A stretch of DNA of 64,000 bases from Aegilops tauschii subsp. strangulata (taxonomy: Eukaryota > Streptophyta > Magnoliopsida > Poales > Poaceae), in the NCBI RefSeq assembly GCF_002575655.3, contig NC_053040.3, positions 355,382,267-355,446,266 of the forward strand. The letters are read 5' to 3'. Below are positions 46,728-58,204 of this stretch, one piece after another. Position 1 is the first letter of the stretch, and the number at the start of each line of letters is the position of its first letter. The translations under genes were made by a program, and so were the position numbers. The notes beneath the pieces are model-generated. The model was given only the letters and a program-made list of their open reading frames with translations, was not told the origin of the DNA and ran no database searches.

Positions 46728-49700
46728 TCAACCAGATATGTCACTCGCTACATCGCCCTCGGACGCTTCACTCGCATCTTCGTCATCTTCGCCGGCACCA
46801 TCGCCGCCTTCGGCGACGCCTCCGTCGCCGTCATCAACCATGTCGCCTTCATCTGCAGCGACCACCACCGCGTCCTTGTCAGTGGCAAAGGCTCTGACCA
46901 GCGCGTCCACATTGTCCTCCACCCACCGCGCCAGTTCGCCCCGAACGGCCTGCAGTACGGGGGCAATGGCGGCGTCGAAGTCGAAGACGGGGAAGGTGTT
47001 CCTGAGGTGGCTGAAGACACGGGAGAACGCGCGCCCGAGCAGGCCCCGACTTCTCTCCTCCACGAGCCGGCGAGCCCTGTCAGACCGGGTTTCCAGGTGC
47101 GTCACCACGTCGGTGAAGAAGGTCAGGCGGCTGGCATAGTCATTCGAGTGGGGGCAGGAGCATTATCGTCGCAGATGTAGCCCAGGGCAGTGTTGGCCCT
47201 GTTCCGGAGATCTTGAAGCATAGGAGCATGCTCGTGCTCCAGCGTCCGATGTTCGAGCACTTCTTCCCTGTTTTGTCGTGCGACGGCCTCAGCGTCATCG
47301 ACCCGCTTCTGGAGAGGAAGCAGCTCGGCGCGTGCGGAGGCCAAGTCCGCCTGCGCTGTGACCAGGGCGGCAGCCGTGGCCTCCGCACGCCTCTCAGCCT
47401 CGTCCAACCTGGGCCTGAGGGCAGTAGCCCTGCCCGCATATTCCGTACCTGCGAGCTTCAACTTCAAGTCATACCTTCCCTCTAGTTCTGCGCGAACTTC
47501 GGCCACCCGGCGGTCCACCTCCTCCTGGACCCTGGCCTCGCGAACCCCGACGGCATCTTCTGCTTGGGTGACTTGACGCTCCCTCGTCTCCAATTGTTCA
47601 AGCTCGAGACTGCGCTCCACGGCCTCCAGCGCCAACGCCTCCTCGCACTTCCGGACCTCTTCCTCCTCGGCAGGCGTCCCCCTCAGCGACGCAAGGGCGG
47701 CTCTGCGCGCCTCCACCTGCTGCTCTAGGGACGCGCTCCAGGCGTGGAGCTCCCATGCGCACTTCTCCGCGGCCTCGTGATGGCGGTCGGCCTCATGAGC
47801 CTCCTCCAAGGCTCGGGAGCAAGCCTCGCGGGAAACCTTAAGAGACGCCTCAACCTTCGCATTGTCAAGATCGCGCTGGTAGCGGCCGAGGTTGACAGCC
47901 ACCCTCAGCTTGCGTCGTTCCTCCGCCAATCGGAGACCTTCAGCCTCAAGGCGCGAGTCGACACCCGCGAGCTCTTCACCAAGTCGGCTCATTGCGCCCA
48001 TTGCCTCCTGGAAGAGCTCGTGACGAACTATGCTCCGCCCGCGCTCGAGCTCGAACGCTCGGTTCACCTCGTCCTTCGCCTCAAGAGCTGCGGGCGGGGC
48101 ACCAAGTGGCGCACCACCTCTCGGCAGGGGGCTGGGGGCTGGCGCCGCACCGGACGTCAACCAGTCCTCGCAAAGAGCTCAAGCCGATCGGGGCTCGCTG
48201 CTTGAAGACGAACCGAAGACCAAAGCGGACCAGCTACTGTCCATGACCAAAGGAGGGGTCTTGGGCACGCCCGCCAATCTCCACACCAGACCGTGGGGGA
48301 ATGGCGACAAAGCCGCAGGCTCAGCGCGCCACGAAGGCAGAAACGCTCCCTCAACCGACTCTGCTCCAGGGGCTGCAGGCGGACCAGGAACGCTTGAGGA
48401 CGATGGGGGAGTCGAGGATGGGGGAGGCCGCTTCTCAGGAGACGCAACAGCTTCAACGGAAGGAGCCCTGAAGGATTGACGTCAGGATAAGAAGACTGCA
48501 CGCAAGAAGCCATGACAACAAGATACTTGCGCGTCAATGGCGATGTACTTCCGTCGCTTCAACGACCCGAAGATATTGCTGCCGCTAGGGGATCCTTTCC
48601 TCTTGCGGAGCTCCTCGAAGTCCACGCAAAGACGACCGAAGCGCTGGATGTGACGGCCGGTGCGCGGCGGGGCCGAAGAAGAGCTGGGGAGGACAGCTTC
48701 AGGGGTGCCCGGTTGCAGCGAACAGCCGGGCGCCGTCTCACCACAACCTCCCGAGGCTCCTGGAGCCTTGGCCTCGGGAGCCGCATGCCGCGTCTCCTCA
48801 GTGACCGACGCTTCAGGAGAGGGGTCGCAAGCCCCCGCGGACGACGCCCCAGGATCACCACTTAGCATATGCTCCTCAGCGCTCGAGCCACCAGCCCCCG
48901 TCGGAGCTCGTCCTCCTGCACCTTCACCTGGGGCGAGCTCGGCACCAGCGGCGAGGAAGGGAACCACGTCAACGGGGTTCTCGCGGGACCCCACCAGGCC
49001 GATTGGGCGCAGCCCCCACTCATCAAAGGAAGGCATGCTCGCGGGAAATGCGGCTTTGTTCTCGTAGCGGTACAGCAGGCAGCTATTCCTGGGCATGTCG
49101 TCCTGCAGAGGGACACCCGATAGGACCGTGAGCACCATTTGCCGCGTCTCAAGAGGAAGCCCCTTCTCCTGAAACCTCATATGGTCCTGGCTGCTGAGCA
49201 AGTCCCACATCGGGCGGGAGTGGCGCTGAAGCGGAGCGACTCGATGCTTGACGAACTCCTTCACCACCATAGGCGCAGTCACGCCGCATCCTTCAACCTC
49301 CTCAGCCTGGCCCAGACGGGGGCAAGGCGGGGGCTCGTGTGCTTCTGATGGCCCCAGCCGGAGTTTGGAACAACAGGCCCCGCCAGAACTTGGAGCAGAG
49401 GGTTGAGCACGCCGACGTCAACAAACACCCATCATGTACGGAACTCGCTCGTGGATGAAGGAAGCTCGAAGTCAATCCGCGCGCCCGCTGTCGCGGCCAT
49501 GGCTTGGAAGCCCATGCACCTCGAGCTCTGCCGGGGACCGGTCAGATGCAATGAGAAGAAATGGCGGAGGAGGGCCACGAGAGGAGCGATGCCCACCATG
49601 GCCTCGCACAAGAAGGCGAAGACAGCAAGAAGGGTCACAGATTGAGGGTCGAGATGAAGCATGTGGATCTGATAATGCTCGAGCACTGCGTTGAAGAAGG

Positions 49701-49962
49701 CGGAGAAGGGAGGAATCAGGCCAGCCCAGAGGGCATCTGTGAAGATCGGGACCTCAGTGGCTGCCCGTGCCATGCGAGTGCGAGACGCGGGCCAAGCCAC
49801 CGTCTCTCCCCACTCATTGAAACTGGAGGCAAGCATGGGGCGCACCTTGTCCCTGGCCTCATCGTTGAGCACCCGAGGCCGGCCGAGCGCAGGCTCAAAG
49901 GATGGAGACGCAGTTGGCAAAGACAGAGGTTTCTTCCCTTTTTCAGCCTGTTTCGGCGCCAT
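46728..49962 (-). pseudogene. Antisense spliced gene of E5 (Transposase_28-like plus coiled coil)
   Basis: From an ATG at 49962 the minus strand encodes the PF04195-like region (LWAGLIPPFSAFFNAVLEHYQ... LLAVFAFLCEAMVG). A TGA near 49432 and a one-base shift near 49285 lead into 49282-48531, whose first part is well conserved (APMVVKEFVKHRVAPLQRHS). An intron at 48530-48468 with a GC donor (GCAAGT) and CAG acceptor, phase 2, joins in frame to a Ser/Pro-rich segment. A TGA near 48203 and a frameshift near 47140 are later lesions. The C-terminal half (48160-46728) is a long Ala/Glu/Arg coiled coil ending in an acidic Asp/Glu/Gly tail. The intron sits where E2 has one, at the same phase. Confidence 0.75.
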
Positions 49963-50818
49963 GGCGATGAAGCACGCGGAGCGCAAGTTAGATTGGAAGG
50001 GCAAAGCAGGGTCTCGAGGAAGCAGGGAGATTGGAGGAGCCAGGCGTGGGCGAAGGAAGAATAACCGGGTGAGATGCGGGGGCCGCATAGCCAGGTGGAT
50101 TCAAGGGCAGCGTGGGGAAGTGGAGACGCCCACGTCCAATCAACCGCCACGCGTCAACCGAGGTCGCAGGCTTTGGGGGCCCGCGGTGCTCCGTACTTGA
50201 CCCTTGGCTTCGCCGCGAAGCCAAGCCCGAGCGCACCTTGGGCCCGGGGGCTACTGTCGGCGTTCTGGGAACGGGGGTCCCCAGACTTGCCTGCCTGCGG
50301 CCCACGGCGTGGCTAAGTCAGCGGGCTGTACGGCCCATCTTCATCAACGAGGCCTCGAAGACCCTCGCGAGGGGCCAAGCCTCGCGAGGCGGACGACGCA
50401 AGACCTCCTCAGGAGTGGCCTAGCCAGGCAGGCTCACGAGGAGCAGAGATATCAAGGCAGGGCAGACCACATGAGGCTCTCGTGACGTGAGCCGTGACGA
50501 TCGAGACCAGGCGGGCGCCAGCGCGCGCAACGTCCTTGTTTCCTCTTTTGTGCTAAGGAGGCGAGCACAGGCGAGGAGTACCGAGGCGTTAGGCAAAGGT
50601 TGCCATATCGGTGCAACGAGACCAAGACCAGAAGGATGGCAGGACGGAGGTCACCGTGGAGCCCAAGACGGTGTCACCACCAGAGCTTTTCGCAGGCGAA
50701 GACCACTTTTGTCAGCATAGCTTGTACTAGTTGCCCCCCTTCAAATTTGCCCGCCGTTGTGGCTCCCTTCCCGCTCAATATTTGGGAAGAGGACCAGGGC
50801 CTATATAAGTAGCGCTAG

Positions 50819-53800
50819 TGTCATACCCACGATGCGGATATATCTCCCACGTGTCGAGGCACGACTTAGAGGCATAACCGCATTGTGGTTTTGTCGCAAG
50901 AAGGGTCATCTTCACACAATCCCATGTAATGAACAAGAATGGGATAAAGAGTTAGCTTACAATCGCCACTTCACACAATACATAAATAAAACATACATCA
51001 ATCAGAGTACGCACATAGGTCCGACTACGGAACCAAAATAAAAGAAGACAACCCCAAATGCTAGATCCCCGATCGTCCCAACTGGGCACCACTACTGATC
51101 AACCTGAAAAGAAACATAGTAACGACCAAGTTCTTCATCGAGCTCTCGCTGGAGCTGGGTAGCATCGCCTGCACTGGTATCATCGGCACCTGCAACTGTT
51201 TGGAAGTATCTGTGAGTCACGAGGACTCAGCAATCTCACACCCGCGAGATCAAAACTATTTAAGCTTAAGGGTAGGAAAGGGGTAGTGAGGTCGAGCTAC
51301 AGCAAGCACTAGCATGTATGGTAGCTAACATACGCAAATAAGAGTGAGAAGAGGAGCATCAGAATGGTCGTCAACTAGTAATGATCAAGAAGTGATCCTG
51401 AACTCCTACTTACGTCAAACATAACCCAAAAACCGTGTTCTCTTCTCGGACTCCGCCGAAAAGAGACCATCACGGCTACACACGCGTTTGATGCATTTTA
51501 ATTAAGTCAAGTGTCAAGTTCTCTACAACCGGACATTAACAAATTCCCATCTGCCACATAACCACGGGCACGGCTCTCGAAAGTTTATACCCTGCAGGGG
51601 TGTCCCAACTTAGCCCATTAATAAGCTCTCACGGTCAACGAAGGATATTCCTTCTCCCAGGAAGACCCGATCAGTCTCGGAATCCCGGTTTACAAGACAT
51701 TTCGACAATGGTAAAACAAGACCAGCAAATCCGCCCGATGTGCCGACAAATCCTGATAGGAGCTGCACATATCTCGTTCTCAGGGCACACCGGATTGTCC
51801 ATACTTCCGGTAGGCGAGCCCAGAGTTGCCCCTGGTGGCCACCGGCGGCTGACAGGTTGGACTAACACTCAGAGGAGCACTGGCCCGGGGGTTTGAAATA
51901 AAGATGACCCTTCAGTCTGCAGAACCCAAGGGAAAAAGGCTTAGGTGGCAAATGTTAAAACCAAGGTTGGGCCTTGCTGGAGGAGTTTTATTCAAGGCGA
52001 ACTGTCAAGGGGGGCCCATAAATCACCCAACCGCGTAAGGAACACAAAATCAAGGAACATAACACCGGTATGACGGAAACTAGGGCGGCAAGAGTGGAAG
52101 AAAACACCAGGCATAAGGCCGAGCCTTCCACCCTTGACCAATTATATAGATGCATTAATTAAATAAGAGATATTGTGATATCCCAACAATATCCATGTCC
52201 CAACATGGAACAAACTTCATCTTCACCTGCAACTAGCAATGCTATAAGAGGGGCTGAGCAAAAGCGGTAACATAGCCAAACAACGGTTTGCTAGGAAAGG
52301 TGGGTTAGAGGCTTGACATGGAAATATGGGAGGCATGATATAGCAAGTGGTAGGTAGCGTGGCATAGCAATAGAGCGAACAAACTAGCAAGCAAAGATAG
52401 AAGTGATTTCGAGGGTATGGTCATCTTGCCTGAAATCCCGCTAGGAAGAAGAACGAGTCCATGAAGAAGACAAACGGACGTAGTCGAACGAATCCTCACA
52501 ACTCCGGAACGAAACCGAAGCTAACGAGAGAAGCAACCCGGAAAGAAACAAAGAACATAGTAAACAACCACCACATACACATGGCATGATGCACAAACAA
52601 GTATGATGCATGACCGATGTAATGAGGCATGGTGTGGCAAAGTGCAACAAACAACACTACAAATTAAGTGGAGCTCAATATGCAACGAGTTGCATATTGA
52701 CGAAACACCACATCAATTATTTAGTTCTCTCTCGGTTATGTACCCAACAATATTAAATGTTGATTAACATGGCAAGAGGTGAAGCATAAGAAAACTACCT
52801 ATCTAGGGAAGTTTAAATGAGGCCGGAACAACAAACAACAATTCCGGTAAATCCCCAGATGCATATTGTGAATTAGCTACTGTTCTGCCCTAAAACATAT
52901 TTTAATGTTGTTAAACGGTAAAACAAAGGGCATCATGTTAATCTATGCATTTTCCACCCCATTTACCTATAAAGTTTATTAAATTTGGAGCTATGGTTAT
53001 TTAGTTATGTAATAAATCATGTTAACATGGCATTTACACAAAATTAAACAAACAGCAAGGTTAAACATTTTAAACATGGATGAAAGTGGCATATTATGAA
53101 ACTAGACAAAATTCTAAGCACTTTATATGTTTACATCATTTTAATATGATGCATGGTTCATGAGTTATTATATGCATGAAGTTTAGGGTCCAATCTGTAA
53201 ATATGCAGTGCACTGGTCAATTAGAAAAACGTTCCGCGAAAAAAATGTGACTTGGGCTGAATCTGGCTAGGCCAACAGTGCGCAGGAGAGGGTCGGGTGC
53301 TGCTCACCCTGGGCCAAGGCCCAAGGCGGTGGAGGCGGCTGAGGCAGTGCGGGCTGGGCCTTGGAGGACGCTGGAGGCGCGGTCAACGCGCTCGTCCTCT
53401 CCTCCAGGAGATCGAGCGAGGCAGGGAAAGCAGGGCGCGTTCCTTTGCCCGACAGAAAGCAGAGCAGCGGCAGTCTAGAACTTGCGGTGGAGGCCGGCGG
53501 GCGTGGATCCGGCGTGGAAGTGTCGTGGTTGGAGGAGGATGCGAATCGAGCCAGATCTGAGGCAAGAAAGGGCGCGGATGGCGTTGAAGGCCGGCAGTGG
53601 CTACTGCTCGTTGCAGGGGAAGCAGAGGACGAATGCGGACTTGGCGCGACGGCGGCGAGCGAGCGAGGCCTGGCGAGGTCAATCCTCCTGGATCGGCACG
53701 ACGAGGAGGAAGACGGGGCGCGGCGCGAGGAGGGACTTGGCGCGGTTGATGGGGCGCGGCTGGGAGGCACGGCCAAAGCGACACGGGCATCTCTTCGGGC

Positions 53801-56800
53801 ACAACCGTGCCATGACAGCAAGATGGCGACGACGGAGAGACGACCCGGTCGCCAGGAACTGGACGAGGGGACGAGGTGATGGCGACTCCGGCAGCGCAGC
53901 TGCTATGGGTTGGAGCTGGGGCCTCCATGGCGGCGCTACGAGGACAACAGAGAGAGAGCAGCGTGAGAGAGAGAAAAAGAGAGAGCAGATGGGGAAGGAA
54001 GGGAGCAGGGCACGGCAGGGAACTCATCTCTGGCGAGGTTGTTGCTGCTGTTGCTAGGACGGCAGGGGCACAAGGCCATGGGCGCTCGAGGCAGCAGGGG
54101 GTCGGGACGGCCATGGCAGTTCCTGTCAGCCTCCAGAGGTCAGGCCACAGGGAGAGGCAGGGGGCAACAAGAAGAAACAGGGGGAGTGGGAGAAGAGGAG
54201 CGACGGGGAGGTCCTGGCCTGACGACGGCGAGACTGCTGCTTGCTCCGGGTCAGCGGCTGGCTGCGTGGAGTTGATGGAGACAGGGGCGAGCGCTGGTTG
54301 GCTCGGGGCTGAAAACAAGGGGAGGTGGTGGATCGGGAGGGATCCCGATGGAGAGAGTGGCGGCTGGTGGATGGGTAGGCGGGTGAGATCCCGAGGGAGG
54401 AGGAGGGAATGGACAGGGGTGGCGGCGGCTAGGAGGATCGATGGGACAAGGGAGAGGATTTTTAGGGTTTGCCCAAAATGGACTAGGGGTGGACGAATAT
54501 ATACATCACGGATTAGGTTAGGGGCTACCTCTTCCCTCCGATCGCAATCGGACGATCGAGAATAAATAGGTAGGGAGTCCAAATAACACAACGGAGATAT
54601 TTTAGGGATGTTGGGGGATGATCCGGACCCATCGGTAACGACAACCCGGGTCGGGTTCGGGACAATTTTCGGACGCGCGCGAGGGGTGGTCTGAGAGGGG
54701 TCGACAAAGACAAAGTGTCTGACAAAAGGCCCCGGAGAAGACAAGAGAGAAAACGAGGAGCAACGTTGCAAGTGAGGTTGGTCTCGAAACGGTCACCGAA
54801 AGCAACGGGGGACGCGGCAACTATGAGCGGATACAAGTTTTATGAAAACATGCGGATGCAATGCAATGATGAATGCAACAAACAAATAAATACACACAAC
54901 GATAACGAAAAAACATGGAAGACGTCTGGAGCATCGGTCTCGGGGTGTTACAACACTCCACCACTACAAGAGGATCTCGTCCCGAGATCTAGGATGGCAC
55001 CGGAGAGAAACGGAAGGGGAAGAGGTAAACGAGTGAAACCACGAACCTTGAGAGATTGAACGAACGAAAAGAGAGAATACAAGGGAGATGAACGAGATTG
55101 AAAACACTCCGTTATCAAAGAGGAACAAGGAACATTGCGAGAACCTTTGTAGGTTGAAGAATATGAAACAAGAGCTTAACGGATCAAAAGGAATATGAAA
55201 GCACACCAGTAGAAAAGAGAAACAAGGAACAAGAAGGACAGAATTTGGACAGCACTCCGGTAGAAAAGAGAAGAAAACTTGATAAGATGAAAAGATATTG
55301 AAGAGATGATCCAACACTCCGATTGGAAATGGAAGGAATAGAATTTGAACTTGGCAAAATGAAAGCACTTAGATGAGACTCCAGTTAAAAGAGGAATGAT
55401 CGACACAACAGACCGGTTAAATGGATAAGCAATAAAATAACATGATCTTGACAAAACAAGATGATGGGTCGAAGCGTGCAACATCACAATGCCTCCGGAA
55501 GAAATAATAGAAGATAGTTGGAATGAATAGAACGAAGAATGAAACCAACATCTCCTACCATAAATGAATTTGAAAGAGCATCCTTACGAAGTAGGATTGA
55601 ATGGAGTTGTTTGAAAAACAACAACGGTAAGAATAAGCTTGTTGTGGGCTTATGGAAACAACTCAAAACTTAGAGGTGAAATTCTGCCACTACAGAAAAC
55701 AATTGCTTGCTTGAGATCAACGAAGAGATGAAAACTTCTCTCGCCGAGAGGATAGGAGAAAACTTGGATCATTGATAGACACCACAATTAGCAACATTCC
55801 TTCGAGAAGGCTTTAAGTGAAATCTATACCAAGATAACTCCAACAAAGAGATTATTATGGGTTGAAACAACTCATGGACGAAGAAAATATGATGGGTTTA
55901 AATATCTCATTCTTGACAACTTGTGAATCATGAAACATGAAGAAAATTATCAAGAATGACATAACACCACCTTAAAAGATAAGAGAGAAAGAATTGCACT
56001 TCGGAATGCAAGATGAAGAATGCTTGAACTCCTCAAAACAAACATGTGTTGAGCACCATGTTTATTTTGATGTACGGCTTGACGGATCATAACTTCGAGA
56101 GAATTCTTGAAGAACAATTGAAGAATGAAAGGAATCCTTGATGAGCCACCATGTTGATCCTCCATGAAGAACTCCGATAATAAAAGAATGATCAAACGAA
56201 AGGGAAAGTTGAAAAGAACTCCGGGAGAAGCCTTGCAATGATTAGATGAAGCTTTGAAATGATATAATTGAAATAACTTGGAGCTCCGGAAAGAAAAATG
56301 AACAAATGAGATCAAGAATTTTGATGAATCTCCGGAATAAGGAATTAATCACTTGGATGAAACAAGAATAAGAATTACATTATGCTTAGCCTTCACCAAT
56401 TTAGATTGGTGACAAGCAACGGATTTTGCATACTACTTATTCTCGTAGAAAGGATTAAGATAGATATTGCGCAAACTTGGGAAGGACTTCAACGAACCAC
56501 CGGTAACAACGGAAGAGAATTTGGAAAAGAACGAATGAATTGATACGATAACAACGGAAGAGAATTCTTGAATGAACCGCCATAAGAATTAAAAATGAAA
56601 GTAGCAACGGCGCAATTCACCGGGAAGAATTAGAAAACGAATAAAGATACTTGAAAATATTTTGACACATGAGAACGAAAAGATCATGAACTGCTTAGAG
56701 GATATTTGAACGATGCACCGGTAAGATTTTTGGAGAACGAGAGCTGCAAGCTGGAATGAATAATTCTGAGATGATGGGCTCTGAAGAATCAAACTGAAAA

Positions 56801-57662
56801 ATACTCCTGAAATGCTTCGGATGGGTATGAAAAGAATTCTCACAATCGAAAATAATTATGAGAGGATGGCATAAGCTAGAACTATGGATCTTCAAGAGAG
56901 TGGACCAAGATTTTAGGAGAAATCTCTACCTTGATCTTGAAATGTTGAGAATGACGATGAGAAACACCACCATGAATTGTTGAGGCACTCCCGAATGAAA
57001 ATTAGAAAGGTTGAACCAACGATGAAAAGAATATGAAAACGAACTTGGAGGAAGACATTTGACTGATGAGAATTCATTCTTACGTCAAACTTTGCAATGA
57101 ATTTGAGAATAACACCGGAAAGAATTAGAAGAGTTAGGTAAGATCCTGGGAAAAGACCTGTGGGTTAGGGCCCACTCAAGAGAAACACCGTTGAACAATT
57201 TAAAAGAGAGATTGCGCCGGTTGAATTAAATGGCTTGAATGAGATAACGACCTCGAAATAGCTTCAACGGATCTTGAATGAAAACACGAATCTCCTGAGA
57301 TATCTTCAACACTCCGGAACAAAAGAATGGCGAGCGGTGAAAGATTAAGAGATACACCGTCATACGAAAGCACTTGAAACGGACGCGCGCGAGGGGTGGT
57401 CTGAGAGGGGTCGACAAAGACAAAGTGTCTGACAAAAGGCCCCGGAGAAGACAAGAGAGAAAACGAGGAGCAACGTTGCACGTGAGGTTGGTCTCGAAAC
57501 GGTCAACGAAAGGAAGGGGGACGCGGCAACTATGAGCGGATACAAGTTTTATGAAAACATGCGGATGCAATGCGATGATGAATGCAACAAACAAATAAAT
57601 ACACACAACGATAACGAAAAAAATATGGAAGCCGTCTGGAGCGTCGGTCTCGGGGCGTTACA
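50819..57662 (-). mobile_element. S2: Sukkula/LARD-like element, rearranged, TSD GCTAG
   Basis: 6844 bp flanked by GCTAG (50814-50818 and 57663-57667). On the minus strand it starts TGTAACGCCCCGAGACC. A full-length LTR occupies 54954-50819 (about 4.1 kb, TGTAACACCCCGAGACC to GGGTATGACA). Its first ~286 bp recur at 57662-57377, which is the remaining piece of the other LTR. Between lie 2.4 kb (54955-57376) of A/G-rich plus-strand sequence ending against the LTR in a tract reading GTAGTGGTGGAGTGT on the minus strand, a likely polypurine site. The element thus lost most of its 5' LTR and the primer site in one deletion. No coding domain was recognised in the 2.4 kb. Confidence 0.8.
54461..54504 (-). 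promoter_or_regulatory. TATA box and telo-box of S2
   Basis: On the minus strand TGTATATATTC (around 54496-54504) is followed about 30 bp later by CAAACCCTAAAAATCC (54461-54470 core). This is the same arrangement as in S1. Confidence 0.5.
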
Positions 57663-57991
57663 GCTAGCCACCACAGTAGAGGCATCGATTTCTGATCCGC
57701 CAGTTCACCTAGCATAAGAACACCTCAACCTCAGGAGGTTGTTCTTCCCCTTGTACTGTTCATCATCAGCCCAAGAGGCAATCCACCACCACACACACTA
57801 GAGTAGGGTATTACACCACAACGGTGGCCCGAACCAGTATAAATCTCGTGTCTTCCTGTGTTGCGAGTTCGGCGAGTTCGTCCGTGAGATCTTAGCGAGC
57901 TAGGGCGTGGATCGGTAGGAGGGAAAGACTCCGCGCGCACCCTAGAGTTCGAACCTTAAGGGTTTGCCGGAACCCCACATCCGACAGCTCT

Positions 57992-58130
57992 GACTGCCAG
58001 GGCGATGCTGGTGCTCACGGACCGCGGCCCGGGTCCTGTCCGCGACCGGCCCGCTGCTCGCCCGCACTGGCACGGGCCGTTCGGCTCCCAATGAGCCGAT
58101 CATCATGGCCGTCTTCTTCTTGGGAGCCAT
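57992..58130 (-). pseudogene. gag: gag N-terminus of T, cut off by E5
   Basis: An ATG at 58130, 75 bp after the 5' LTR, opens a basic N-terminus (MAPKKKTAMMIG) that runs to the E5 target site at 57991. The remainder resumes at 39600. The frames do not join perfectly with the longest downstream frame, so a small indel is likely nearby. Confidence 0.8.
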
Positions 58131-58182
58131 GGCGATGAAGAAACGCTAAGCTAACTACTAGACCAGATTCTCTCAATTTCGC

Positions 58183-58200
58183 CCCCTACCTGGCGCGCCA
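58183..58200 (-). promoter_or_regulatory. Primer binding site of T
   Basis: On the minus strand TGGCGCGCCAGGTAGGGG follows the 5' LTR after four bases. It is identical to the E5 site. Confidence 0.75.
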
Positions 58201-58204
58201 AAGA

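Larger units (their letters stand above)
39601..57986 (+). mobile_element. Gypsy LTR element E5, TSD GCTCT, relative of E2
   Basis: Flanked by GCTCT at 39596-39600 and 57987-57991. The LTRs are the same family as E2's (TGTCGGCGTTCTGGGAACGG ... CATCCGACA). Each LTR is itself interrupted by a Sukkula/LARD-like sequence (S1, S2). Internal content is a primer site, a gag N-terminal frame, a non-coding stretch and an antisense gene; no gag core, protease, RT or integrase was found. Confidence 0.95.
50255..57986 (+). repeat. 3' LTR of E5, interrupted by S2
   Basis: The LTR parts are 50255-50818 and 57663-57986. The TATA box CTATATAAGTAG lies at 50801-50812, and S2 enters six bases after it. A polypurine tract GGGCCCGGGGGCTAC precedes it. 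Confidence 0.95.

Noticed and set aside
53383..54771. Long minus-strand frame of 462 codons inside S2
   Set aside because: Pro/Ser/Leu-rich low-complexity translation of GC-rich LTR sequence. It is not shared with S1 or S3 and matches no family; the start lies in the LTR promoter region.
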